DNA of 42,551 nucleotides from the NCBI GenBank assembly GCA_030647435.1, contig JAUSJX010000127.1, positions 1-42,551 of the forward strand, read 5' to 3'. Every line of letters begins with the position of its first letter. Positions within the stretch are counted from its first letter, which is position 1. Source of the DNA: Candidatus Rokuibacteriota bacterium (GTDB lineage: Bacteria > Methylomirabilota > Methylomirabilia > Rokubacteriales > CSP1-6). Made by a program: the position numbers and the translations under genes. Of this stretch, positions 34,727 through 42,286 are shown piece by piece. The notes below the pieces were generated by a model. That model saw nothing but the letters and a program-made list of their open reading frames with translations. It made no database searches and was not told the origin of the DNA.

Positions 34727-34770
34727 CGGCGGTCGGAAAACAAACGGGGCTACGGAGCGCTCCGTAGCCC
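34681..34770 (+). repeat. Direct repeat B: second copy of the NHL tail and flank
   Basis: It pairs with 33811-33900 (79 of 90 identical, offset exactly 870 bp). In this copy the terminal hairpin is perfect, so the two have diverged since duplication. Confidence 0.9.
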
Positions 34771-34771
34771 C
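34746..34771 (+). terminator. Perfect 26-bp palindrome, likely terminator
   Basis: GGGGCTACGGAGC is followed directly by its reverse complement GCTCCGTAGCCCC, then GCAAGATTTT with a short T run. It resembles a rho-independent terminator, presumably the original one of the NHL gene. Confidence 0.7.
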
Positions 34772-34779
34772 GCAAGATT

Positions 34780-34992
34780 TTGGTGGAGCTGAGGCGTGTC
34801 GAACTTGACAAGTTGTTCGTAAATACCACAGGCGGGAGGCTGTGCCGCTACGTGCTGAGGTGCGGCTGGAGCGATGGGACGACGCATCTGCTCTTCGAGC
34901 CAGTGGAGTTTCTGGAGAAGCTGGCGGCGCTGACGCTTGCTTTCGCCCCGTCCCGTACGCCGAGAACAAGCATTGTGTTACTTACGCACTGA
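34780..34992 (+). pseudogene. C-terminal remnant of an IS91/IS801-type transposase
   Basis: The 70-codon frame contains WSDGTTHLLFEPVEFLEKLA and then ALT, which closely resembles the conserved late segment of IS91/IS801-family (HUH, Y2) transposases. It ends in a short, altered version of their PRxxxVLYHG segment (PRTSIVLLTH). The nuclease domain with the His-hydrophobe-His and tyrosine motifs is absent, so it cannot be active. The element's ends are not identifiable. It lies directly after the duplicated NHL tail and is a plausible trace of the event that rearranged this stretch. Confidence 0.65.
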
Positions 34993-35034
34993 CGACGACT
35001 AGCGTGAGGTCGAGGGAGAGAGGATCCGGCCCAA

Positions 35035-36147
35035 ATGGCCAGTGGCGAGGTGGTGATCGTGGGAAGCGGCATCGTGGGCATGGTCACTGCCTACTACCTC
35101 GCGAAGGCGGGCGTTCCCAGCGTCGTCGTCGAGCGCGACGCCATCGGCAGCCATGCTTCGGGCTTCGCCTATGGCGGGCTGAGCCCGGTGACCGGCTTCG
35201 GGATCCCAGGGCCCCTCGCCGAGATCGCCCAGGACGGGATGCGGCTGCACCGCGAGCTGGCCGAGAGCGTGGTCGAGGAAACGGGCATCGGCATCGACTT
35301 CCGCGTGCGGCCCTCGCTCGCCCTGGCCTTCACCGAGGCCGACGCGCAGAGGCTCCAGGCCGCCCTGCCCTGGCAGCAGCGGCAACCGGGATGTTCGGCG
35401 CGCTGGCTGGACGCCTCGGAGGCCCGCCGCGTGGAGCCTCGCATCTCGGACGAGACCCTCGGGGCGGTGTCGATCGAGGGCACCGCCGACGTCGAGCCCT
35501 ATCGTCTCGTGCTGGCGCTCACCCGGGCGGCCGAGCGCCTGGGCGTGACTGTCCGGCACGGGCGGGTCACCGGCCTGCGGCGCGAAGGGGGGCAGGTCAC
35601 GGGCGTGATCCTCGAGCGGGACGAGGTCGCCTGCTCCAGGGTAGTGCTGGCCCTCGGCCCCTGGAGCGGGGAGACATCGGCCTGGATCGACGTGCCGATC
35701 GAGGTCCGCCCCCTCAAGGGCCAGATCCTGCGGCTCCAGGCTCCCGGGCCGCCGGTCGCGTGCTCCGTCGGCTGGGGCCACAACTATGCCACCACCAAGA
35801 CCGACGGCCTGCTGTGGGCGGGCACGACCGAGGAGGAGGCGGGCTTCGACGAGGAGTCGACGACCGAGGCCCGCGACGAGATCGGCGCAGCCCTGGTGAG
35901 GATGCTGCCCGCGATGGCGGACGCCCAGGTCGTGCACCAGACCGCCTGCCTGCGTCCGGTGGCTTCGGACGGGCTGCTCCTGCTCGGCCGCGTGCCCGGG
36001 CTCGAGCATGTCTACATGGCCACGGGCGCCGGCCGCAAGGGCATCCTGTTCGGCCCGGCCATGGGGCGCGCCATCGCCGATCTCGTTCTGACCGGGGGCA
36101 CGACGATCGTCCTCGAGGCCTTTGCCCCCGGGCGCTTCGCCCGGTAG
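35035..36147 (+). CDS. FAD-dependent oxidoreductase (DAO / glycine oxidase-like)
   Basis: The 370-residue protein starts with the FAD dinucleotide fold EVVIVGSGIVGMVTAYYLAK and the acidic ribose-binding residue in VVVERD. It ends with the family's FAD-contact segment MATGAGRKGILFGPAMGRAI. This is the D-amino-acid oxidase/dehydrogenase-like superfamily, oxidising secondary or primary amines such as sarcosine, glycine or D-amino acids. The substrate is unknown. GAGAGAGGATCC precedes the ATG. It is flanked by dispersed repeat copies 1 and 2. Confidence 0.88.
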   Translation: MASGEVVIVGSGIVGMVTAYYLAKAGVPSVVVERDAIGSHASGFAYGGLSPVTGFGIPGPLAEIAQDGMRLHRELAESVVEETGIGIDFRVRPSLALAFTEADAQRLQAALPWQQRQPGCSARWLDASEARRVEPRISDETLGAVSIEGTADVEPYRLVLALTRAAERLGVTVRHGRVTGLRREGGQVTGVILERDEVACSRVVLALGPWSGETSAWIDVPIEVRPLKGQILRLQAPGPPVACSVGWGHNYATTKTDGLLWAGTTEEEAGFDEESTTEARDEIGAALVRMLPAMADAQVVHQTACLRPVASDGLLLLGRVPGLEHVYMATGAGRKGILFGPAMGRAIADLVLTGGTTIVLEAFAPGRFAR

Positions 36148-36181
36148 CCGGCTTCGGATCGCGCGGCCCGGCTCTCGGGGG

Positions 36182-36212
36182 CTGAGAACGGGTGTTGTGT
36201 TATCTACGCTCT
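36182..36212 (+). repeat. Dispersed repeat, copy 2 (31 bp)
   Basis: CTGAGAACGGGTGTTGTGTT followed by ATCTACGCTCT matches the inner 31 bases of copies 1 and 3 with one or two changes each. The left ten bases of the longer copies are missing. On the minus strand its last bases AGAGCGTAG supply the final codons and stop of the hydrolase gene. Confidence 0.88.
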
Positions 36213-36917
36213 AACGCGCTCGCACGACGCTGACATGAGGAGACGCGCCAGCTCCGCGGGCTGGCTCAGCATCGGATAGTGTCCGGTGTCCATCTCCGTG
36301 TACGAGGCCTTCAGGCGCTCCGCCGTCCGGCGCTGATGCGACTCGGGAGGGTTGCGCGCCTGCCGGCAGCGGATCACCGCCGCCTTCCACGTATGCTCCC
36401 AGAAGTTCGTCGGCCCCATGGGCGCCTCGAGCGCCGCGATCGGATGGGGTGTGTAGCGGGCGAGCACCCACGCCCGCATCGCCGGCTCGAGATCGGCGAA
36501 CATGCGCCCTTCAGCGTCCTGGCGCGTCGGCGCCGTGGTCATCTCGGTTACTTCATTGGCGGCGGGACGGTTCACGATATCGGCGACGCGCTCGGCAGGC
36601 AGGAGCGCCAGCGCGTCCACGAAGACGAGGCGCGAAATCCGGTCGCCGGCCAGCTCGGCCGCCTGACAGATCACCATGCCGCCCGAGCTGGTGCCCACCA
36701 GCACGACGTCTTCCAGATCTTCGTAGAAGAGGAGCCGCGCGACCTCATGGGCATGCGTGCCCACGGTGATTCCGGGGCGGACTTGATGGTGCCGCTCTCC
36801 GCAGCCTTCGAGCGTGGGCGCATAGACCTCATGCCCGGCGGCCCGCAGGCGTTGTGCCACCGGCTTCCATATCCAACCGCCCTGATACGCTCCGTGGACG
36901 AGTACGTAGGTGGCCAT
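36204..36917 (-). CDS. Alpha/beta hydrolase
   Basis: The 237-residue protein is a compact alpha/beta hydrolase of the esterase/hydroxynitrile-lyase-like kind. It opens with YVLVHGAYQGGWIWKPVA (oxyanion region) and has nucleophile Ser77 in VGTSSGGM, an acid strand (LVFVDALAL) and catalytic His in DTGHYPML. The ATG at 36917, 4 bp after the upstream gene's stop, begins the homology. The last codons (Arg-Ala-stop) come from dispersed repeat copy 2, but the fold appears complete before that. It is probably co-transcribed with the dehydrogenase gene upstream. The substrate is unknown. Confidence 0.88.
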   Translation of the reverse strand: MATYVLVHGAYQGGWIWKPVAQRLRAAGHEVYAPTLEGCGERHHQVRPGITVGTHAHEVARLLFYEDLEDVVLVGTSSGGMVICQAAELAGDRISRLVFVDALALLPAERVADIVNRPAANEVTEMTTAPTRQDAEGRMFADLEPAMRAWVLARYTPHPIAALEAPMGPTNFWEHTWKAAVIRCRQARNPPESHQRRTAERLKASYTEMDTGHYPMLSQPAELARLLMSASCERVRA

Positions 36918-36921
36918 CGCC

Positions 36922-37818
36922 TCACCCGCCGCCGCCGACCCGCACGCCGGCGAGCCGTTCGAATACCTTGATGACGGCGGAGCCGTCCTCCTTGTTGAAT
37001 CCCGCGGCGCGCGCCATCTGATAGACCTGCTGGCTGACGTTCGCGAGGAGCACCGGCACGCCGAGCTGCTTGGCGAAGGCCGTCTCCAGCTCCTGGTCCT
37101 TGAACGAGATGTCGACGGTGCCGCCCGGCGAGAAATCACGCTTCAGTATCTTCGGCATGCGCGTCTCGAAAGCGAAGCTCGTACCGGTACTGACACGCAC
37201 CACGTCGTAGATCATCTGCGGGTCAAGGCCGGCCTTCACGCCCATGACCAGCGCTTCGGCGATGGCGACCGTGTTGACCTGGATGAGCATGTTGTTGACG
37301 AGCTTCATGGCGAGGCCCTGTCCGAGCCCGCCGACGTGAAAAACGTTGTTTCCCATGGCCTCGAAGAGATCCTTGCACGCGGCCACCGTCTCCGACGTCC
37401 CTCCCACGATGATCGACAGCTCCCCCGATGCTGCGCGCCCCGTGCCGCCGCTCACGGGCGCGTCGAGCATGGCGATGCCTCGTGGCGCGAGCTGGTCGGC
37501 GAGTCGGCGCGCCGCGAACGGGTCGATCGTGCTCATGCAGGCCACGATATGTCCAGGCCGGGCGCTCCGAACAATGCCGTGCTCGCCCGCGATGACGGCC
37601 TCGGCCTGCGCGGTCGTCTCCACCATGCAGATCGTGCGCTCGACCGAGGCGGCTACACTCTCGGCGGAATCGACGATCGTGGCGCCGCGCGTGCGCCACA
37701 GCTCGGCTTTCGCCGGATCGATGTCGTGCGCCACGAGCGAGAAGCCGTGCTTGACGAGGTTCAACGCCATGGGACCGCCCATGGCCCCGAGCCCGATGAA
37801 TCCTACCGTGCCTGGCAT
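36922..37818 (-). CDS. 3-hydroxyisobutyrate dehydrogenase-family NAD(P)-dependent oxidoreductase
   Basis: The 298-residue enzyme has the N-terminal cofactor fold GTVGFIGLGAMGGPMALNL, the substrate-site DAPVSGGTGRAASGELS, and the catalytic Lys in GLAMKLVNNMLIQVN. It would oxidise a beta-hydroxyacid such as 3-hydroxyisobutyrate, tartronate semialdehyde reduction being the alternative. A GTG at 37827 is also in frame, but AAGGAGGC at 37828-37835 is well placed only for the ATG at 37818. The alpha/beta hydrolase follows at once, suggesting a shared catabolic step. Confidence 0.92.
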   Translation of the reverse strand: MPGTVGFIGLGAMGGPMALNLVKHGFSLVAHDIDPAKAELWRTRGATIVDSAESVAASVERTICMVETTAQAEAVIAGEHGIVRSARPGHIVACMSTIDPFAARRLADQLAPRGIAMLDAPVSGGTGRAASGELSIIVGGTSETVAACKDLFEAMGNNVFHVGGLGQGLAMKLVNNMLIQVNTVAIAEALVMGVKAGLDPQMIYDVVRVSTGTSFAFETRMPKILKRDFSPGGTVDISFKDQELETAFAKQLGVPVLLANVSQQVYQMARAAGFNKEDGSAVIKVFERLAGVRVGGGG

Positions 37819-37943
37819 CGCGATCACGCCTCCTTGAGGGATTTCGAATGACGCAAATCCTGCCAGATCAGAGTGGATGGGTCAAACCCGGGCTTGGGGG
37901 CCGGGCTCCGTGAAAGGAATCTCCGTTCGGCGCCTCGAGGGGT

Positions 37944-38465
37944 TTACTTGGCGAAGTGATCCCGCGCCAGCGGCGGGCGCACGTCAGCTCCCGAGAAGAG
38001 CAGCTGCACGATGATCTCGACCGAGGCGTCGCCGCCGAGCCCCCGGCAACCGATGGCGGCGCGGGTGGGCTTGCCGCGGTCGCCGTAGATCTCGACGAGC
38101 AGGTCGGCCGCGCCGTTGATCACCCGGGGCTGATCATTGAAGCCCGGGGCCGAGTTCACGAAGCCCGTCATGTGGACGATCTGCTGCACGCGATCCAGGT
38201 CGCCCAGCGCGTACTTCACGGCCGCCAGCGTCGTGAGCGCGGCATAGCGGGCCGCCTCGTAACCCTGCTCGATGGTCAGGTTCTCGCCCAACACGCCGGG
38301 GAGATAGAGCGTGCCGTCTTTGATCGGCACGGTGCCGGAGAGATGGAGCATGCTCTGCACGGGGAAGTGCGAGATGTAATGGGCGCCCGAGGCATTGGTG
38401 CGGTACAGATCCTCGAGGTTCGGCACCATCAATCCCAGCCCCTTCAGCTTGTCCTCGACGATCAT
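37944..38465 (-). CDS. RidA/YjgF/Rid family protein
   Basis: The 173-residue protein is a Rid-family member with the landmarks MLHLSGTVPIKDG, EQGYEAARYAALTTLAAVK and VNSAPGFNDQPRVINGAADL, and the Arg-bearing strand KPTRAAIGCRGLGGDASVEI. RidA hydrolyses reactive enamine/imine intermediates from amino-acid metabolism; this longer, divergent form (usual length near 130) may have another substrate. It lies upstream of the dehydrogenase gene on the same strand with a 125-bp gap that holds no other gene. Confidence 0.88.
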   Translation of the reverse strand: MIVEDKLKGLGLMVPNLEDLYRTNASGAHYISHFPVQSMLHLSGTVPIKDGTLYLPGVLGENLTIEQGYEAARYAALTTLAAVKYALGDLDRVQQIVHMTGFVNSAPGFNDQPRVINGAADLLVEIYGDRGKPTRAAIGCRGLGGDASVEIIVQLLFSGADVRPPLARDHFAK

Positions 38466-38613
38466 ACCGGCCGATGGTGCCAGATGGCCGGGGACAGGTC
38501 AAACCCGATGTCGGAGGGGGTCATTGGCGCCCACCCGGCCCATTGGAGAGAGATCAACTCCCACCAAGACGACCTCGACCGGGAGCAGGTCCTGTCTCTC
38601 AGTGATCGCCTTG

Positions 38614-41007
38614 TCAGAGACCTCGCCGCACTGGCGGCACGACAGCCCGGCGGGCCTCGGCGTACCGCTTGATCGCGCGATACTGGCTCTCGCCGTCCAG
38701 GCCGGCCTCGGCGAGCACGACCTCGCCCTGGCCGCTTCCGAGGAAGTGCCCGTGCTGGAACGGGTGGAGCGTCATCCCGCGGCCGAGGTCGGATCGCACC
38801 CAGCGGAACATCGTCGGCAAGGTGAAGCCCGTGATCCCCATCGCCTCCTGCGCGCGCTCCTCGGGGAAGATCGCGCGCTGCCGCTCCGGCGGGAGCAGGT
38901 CGAACAGTTCGGCGCTCGCGACGTAGTAGACCCAGGGATCGAGCCCGTCCCGATCGAGCCGCGCCAGCGCCTCCTGGACGAATGCGTAGGTGACGCCGCT
39001 CTCCTGGAGGATCACCGTCCCGTCGCCCTCTCCCCGCGGCCGCCGCAGGAGGTAGACACCGCTCACGGCATCCTGGGCGGGCGCCAGGTGGAGGCGCGCG
39101 CGGTCGAGGACGACCTCGTTCGGACGCGTCACGAACGGGGCGATGATCGCCGGCCGCTTGGCGAGCGCGGCGGTCAGGAGCGGCCAGATCTCCTGAGGGT
39201 CCCACGGTGTCAGCGTGATGGCCGTTCCCCGCGGGAAATTCTCCTGGAGGAGCTGGAGGGGCTGGGGGTCGGCGTGGGTCGGCCCGTCCTCGCCGGTCGT
39301 CAGGCCGGCATGAGCGCACACGACGATCATTGGCCGGTACGGATCCCCGGCCCGCGCGTGGCGCGCCTGGGCGCCGATGGCGTGCAGGCGCGCGGCGATG
39401 TGGCTCAGCGGCGCGATGAACGCGCCGTACGACGAGCCGACGCCGATGTGATGTCCGAACGTGGAGAGGCCGGACAGGATCCCGGCCATCCCGTCCTCGC
39501 AGATGCCGCCGATCGAGAGGATCCGCGATCCCGGGTTCGCGCTGGCGTTCCAGTACCCGTCGGCGAACCCGACGCCCGCGGCACCGACGCTCGTCGAGGC
39601 GAGGAGGTCGGCGGAGGCGGTGAAGAGCGCGCCGCCCGACGCGCGGTTCAGGTGGCCGAGCGCACGTCCAAGCTCGCCCCGGAGCGTCGTCACCGTTCCA
39701 GGCTCGAGGAGAAGCTCGACGGGCGTCCGAGCGCCCTCGGCCGCCAGCTCGTACACCGCGTCCACCCGGGGCGCGGCGGATCGGGGACGACGGCCCCGCC
39801 GGTCGAGCCGATCGCGAGCGGCGACGAGCCGGGCGGAGAGCGCTTCCACGAGGGGCCGGCTCTCCTCCAGCACCTTGCGCACGATCCCCAGCGACTCCCA
39901 GAAGCACGCCTCGATGACGGCGCTGCTGTCCGGGCTCGCCATGCAACGCTGCTGGCCCGCCTCGCACGTCGGCACCATCGCGTCCGCCACGCCCGTCAAC
40001 CCGGCGATGGCCTGGCAGAAGCCGTCGGAGCACATCTTGTGGCCGGCCCCGTGCGCCGCCTTGCCCTCGATCCCGTACTGCCAGCCCTTCACCGTGCGGT
40101 AGACGATCGCCGTCGGCTGGCCGTTGGCGATGGCGGCGCTCGCGCGCTGGGCGGCGGAGACCTGGCGGAGGTCCTTGCCGTCGGGCACGAAGACGACGTT
40201 CCAGTCGTGGAGATAGAAGAGCTCCATCGGCGTCCACTGCACGTAGTCGCCCGGCTGACCGTCTTCACGACACACCCGGTTCGAGTCGATCGAGGCCTGG
40301 TTCCAGTCGAGGTGGACGACGGCATTCCCCAGCGAGGCGGTGCCCGCCGCCGCCAGCGCTTCCACCACGCGTCCGGGGGTCAAGCCGCCCTCGCCCTCGA
40401 TGACGTGAACCCTTGGCGCATCGTCGCCGAAGTAGTCCCTGGCGCCGAACGCCAGCCCGAGGGAGCTGGCGAGTCCCACGCCGGATGCCCCCGTGGAGAG
40501 CCGGACGAAGGGCGTGGCCGGTGTCGGATGGCCGTCGAGGGCCTTGGCGCCGAACTTCGTGACGAGCGGCGTCTTCGTGACGGGATTGCGCCGGAACCCG
40601 AGCAGGTCCTCCAGCCGCAGGCGCGACTTCGCCTCCGGCGGGAGGAGGTCAGGCGCGCCGATCCGGGCGATCTCGTCGCGGAGCGCCCACATCGCATAGA
40701 GCCCCATGGCCTTGTGCCCGGCGGCATAGGAGATGATGTCCGCGTCCTCGCGATCGGGGCGCGCGAGGTCGTAGTCCAGCGCGTCGAAGAGCGCGGCGGC
40801 CACGATGCGTCCCGAGGAGATCGAGCCCCCCGGATGTCCCGAGGTGGGCACGTAGTTGTAGAGGAGGGCGCAGAGGGAGCGATACACGAGATCCAGGGTC
40901 TCGAAGTGGCTGATCTCCGCAGGGGACAGCGGGCGGCCCTGCCCCCCGTCGAGGATCTCGCCGACATCCGTGTAGACGGCACGCCGCGGTCCCATCTGGA
41001 ATGCCAT
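38614..41007 (-). CDS. Large transketolase-like thiamine-diphosphate enzyme
   Basis: The 797-residue protein has the transketolase start SGHPGGSISSGRIVAAALF (about 56-74) and the thiamine-diphosphate/Mg site GEG at 205-207 with its partner NQ at 236-237, replacing the usual GDG...NN. The pyrimidine-binding middle domain (GEDGPTHADPQPLQLLQ, about 570) and C-terminal domain follow. It should transfer two-carbon or acyl units in the cytosol. It is longer than classical transketolase (about 660) and shorter than pyruvate dehydrogenase E1 (about 890), so the reaction is uncertain. The ATG at 41007 is chosen because AAGGAGGGATCC (41008-41019) precedes it. No second-component genes adjoin. Confidence 0.85.
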   Translation of the reverse strand: MAFQMGPRRAVYTDVGEILDGGQGRPLSPAEISHFETLDLVYRSLCALLYNYVPTSGHPGGSISSGRIVAAALFDALDYDLARPDREDADIISYAAGHKAMGLYAMWALRDEIARIGAPDLLPPEAKSRLRLEDLLGFRRNPVTKTPLVTKFGAKALDGHPTPATPFVRLSTGASGVGLASSLGLAFGARDYFGDDAPRVHVIEGEGGLTPGRVVEALAAAGTASLGNAVVHLDWNQASIDSNRVCREDGQPGDYVQWTPMELFYLHDWNVVFVPDGKDLRQVSAAQRASAAIANGQPTAIVYRTVKGWQYGIEGKAAHGAGHKMCSDGFCQAIAGLTGVADAMVPTCEAGQQRCMASPDSSAVIEACFWESLGIVRKVLEESRPLVEALSARLVAARDRLDRRGRRPRSAAPRVDAVYELAAEGARTPVELLLEPGTVTTLRGELGRALGHLNRASGGALFTASADLLASTSVGAAGVGFADGYWNASANPGSRILSIGGICEDGMAGILSGLSTFGHHIGVGSSYGAFIAPLSHIAARLHAIGAQARHARAGDPYRPMIVVCAHAGLTTGEDGPTHADPQPLQLLQENFPRGTAITLTPWDPQEIWPLLTAALAKRPAIIAPFVTRPNEVVLDRARLHLAPAQDAVSGVYLLRRPRGEGDGTVILQESGVTYAFVQEALARLDRDGLDPWVYYVASAELFDLLPPERQRAIFPEERAQEAMGITGFTLPTMFRWVRSDLGRGMTLHPFQHGHFLGSGQGEVVLAEAGLDGESQYRAIKRYAEARRAVVPPVRRGL

Positions 41008-41104
41008 GGATCCCTCCTTGCGAGCCTCTTTCGCCCGACAACCGGCCAAGTATCCCACTCTCGTTCATACCTGCCGGGGTTGGCGCCGTCAATCAGCCAT
41101 CTGG

Positions 41105-41200
41105 GGGGTCAGGTCTTGCAATCCAACATCCGGCCTCGGCCGATGATCCCTCGCCGCAGCGGAGTCCGGCGGACAATGTAGGAATGCAAGACCTGACCCC
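41105..41200. repeat. 96-bp REP-like/MITE-like palindromic element
   Basis: The ends GGGGTCAGGTCTTGCAATCC and (reverse complement of the right end) GGGGTCAGGTCTTGCATTCC are terminal inverted repeats of about 26 bp with three mismatches. I recall similar ends next to REP-associated tyrosine transposases, but no transposase is here, so it would be a non-autonomous copy. It abuts the open frame of the glycosyltransferase at 41201 and removes that gene's start. Confidence 0.85.
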
Positions 41201-42169
41201 GATCCCCTCGGCGAGAACACGCTCGGCCTGCGCAAGTGGCACATCGATCCGATCGTAGACGCGATCAACCGGTCACCCTCGCGCTACGTTGGCGACATCT
41301 TCTTCTCCGGCGAGGACCTCTCGCGGTTCGACATCGTCGTCATCGTCAAGCACTTCGAGTCCTTCACCCCGGACGTCGTGCGTCGGCTGCACGAGCGGCC
41401 CACGCGGCTTGTCTACGACACGGCCGACATCCGGTTCGTCCAGACCACGAGCGGGCGGCGCGACATCTACGAGGACCCCGACGCGCTCGAGCGGCACTAT
41501 AAGCCATTCCTCCGGTCGATGGACGCCCTGATCCTGGCGAGCCCGCTCCAGCGACGAGACTTCGAGGACCTCGGGATCCCACAGGTGGAGATCGCCCGCC
41601 CGCTACTCAACCGCCGGCACCGGACCACCTACGCGCACGGCGGTCCGATCCGGGTGGTATGGCAAGGCTATCGGGAGAACCTCGCGCCGATGCTGCAGCT
41701 CCACCCCATCATCGAGCAGCTCCGGGAGGAAACCGGCCTCGACATCCGGCTCGTGTACGACACGAGCGGGCCGGCCCGCGACGAGGGCCCGATCCAGTAC
41801 ACCGAATGGAAGATCCACCGCTGGGAGCGTGTGCTCGCCGCGTCCGATGTAGCCGTGGTGATCAAGCCGCTCGACGACCCGTTCCAGCAACGCAAGGCGC
41901 AGACGAAGGTGGTCAGCTACATGGCCGCCGGCCTCCCCGTCGTGTGTACGCCGTCGGAGGCGGACCGGCGCGTCATCGCCCACGGGGAGACCGGATTCTT
42001 CGCGTTCGAGGATCGCGAGTGGCACGCGTGCCTCGGCGCACTGGTGACGGACCCGTCACTTCGGGAGCGGGTTGGCACGGCCGCGCGGCAGCACGTCCTG
42101 GAAGGGTATGACGTGGAGCGGATCGTCGCCGACTACTTGCGGCTATTCGACCGGCTCCTTGGGCCCTGA
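41201..42169 (+). pseudogene. Glycosyltransferase (family 1/4-like), 5' end replaced by the REP element
   Basis: An open frame runs straight from the end of the REP element: DPLGENTLGLRKWHIDPIVD, then FFSGEDLSRFDIVVIVKHFE, LVYDTADIRFVQ, and later GPIRVVWQGYRENLAP and the GT-B donor-site-like YMAAGLPVVCTPSEADRRVI. It ends with ADYLRLFDRLLGP. These 322 residues match a glycosyltransferase lacking about the first strand. The first in-frame start codon is a GTG at 41378, well inside the conserved region, so the gene is probably inactive or produces only a shortened protein. Confidence 0.75.
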
Positions 42170-42245
42170 CCCCTGCGCAGCGCGTGACCCAGACGCGCCC
42201 GTGACCCACAGCCGATCTCTGAAACCCTTGGCATCTGTGCCAGTA

Positions 42246-42286
42246 CAGTTCAGGTCTGAGAACGGGTGTTATGTTACCTACGCTCT
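42246..42286 (+). repeat. Dispersed 41-bp repeat, copy 3
   Basis: CAGTTCAGGTCTGAGAACGG through TACGCTCT matches copy 1 at all but two of 41 positions. It begins 76 bp after the glycosyltransferase stop. Its right end is fused to the PafA/Dop frame and gives that frame its stop codon on the minus strand. Confidence 0.9.

Noticed and set aside
36146-36173. Possible terminator hairpin after the FAD oxidoreductase (AGCCGG/CCGGCT)
   Set aside because: Only a six-base stem with a 16-base loop and no T run.
33904-42286. Integron gene-cassette array bounded by attC sites
   Set aside because: The repeat lacks the paired RYYYAAC/GTTRRRY boxes, the intervals are multi-gene with mixed strands, and no integrase is present.
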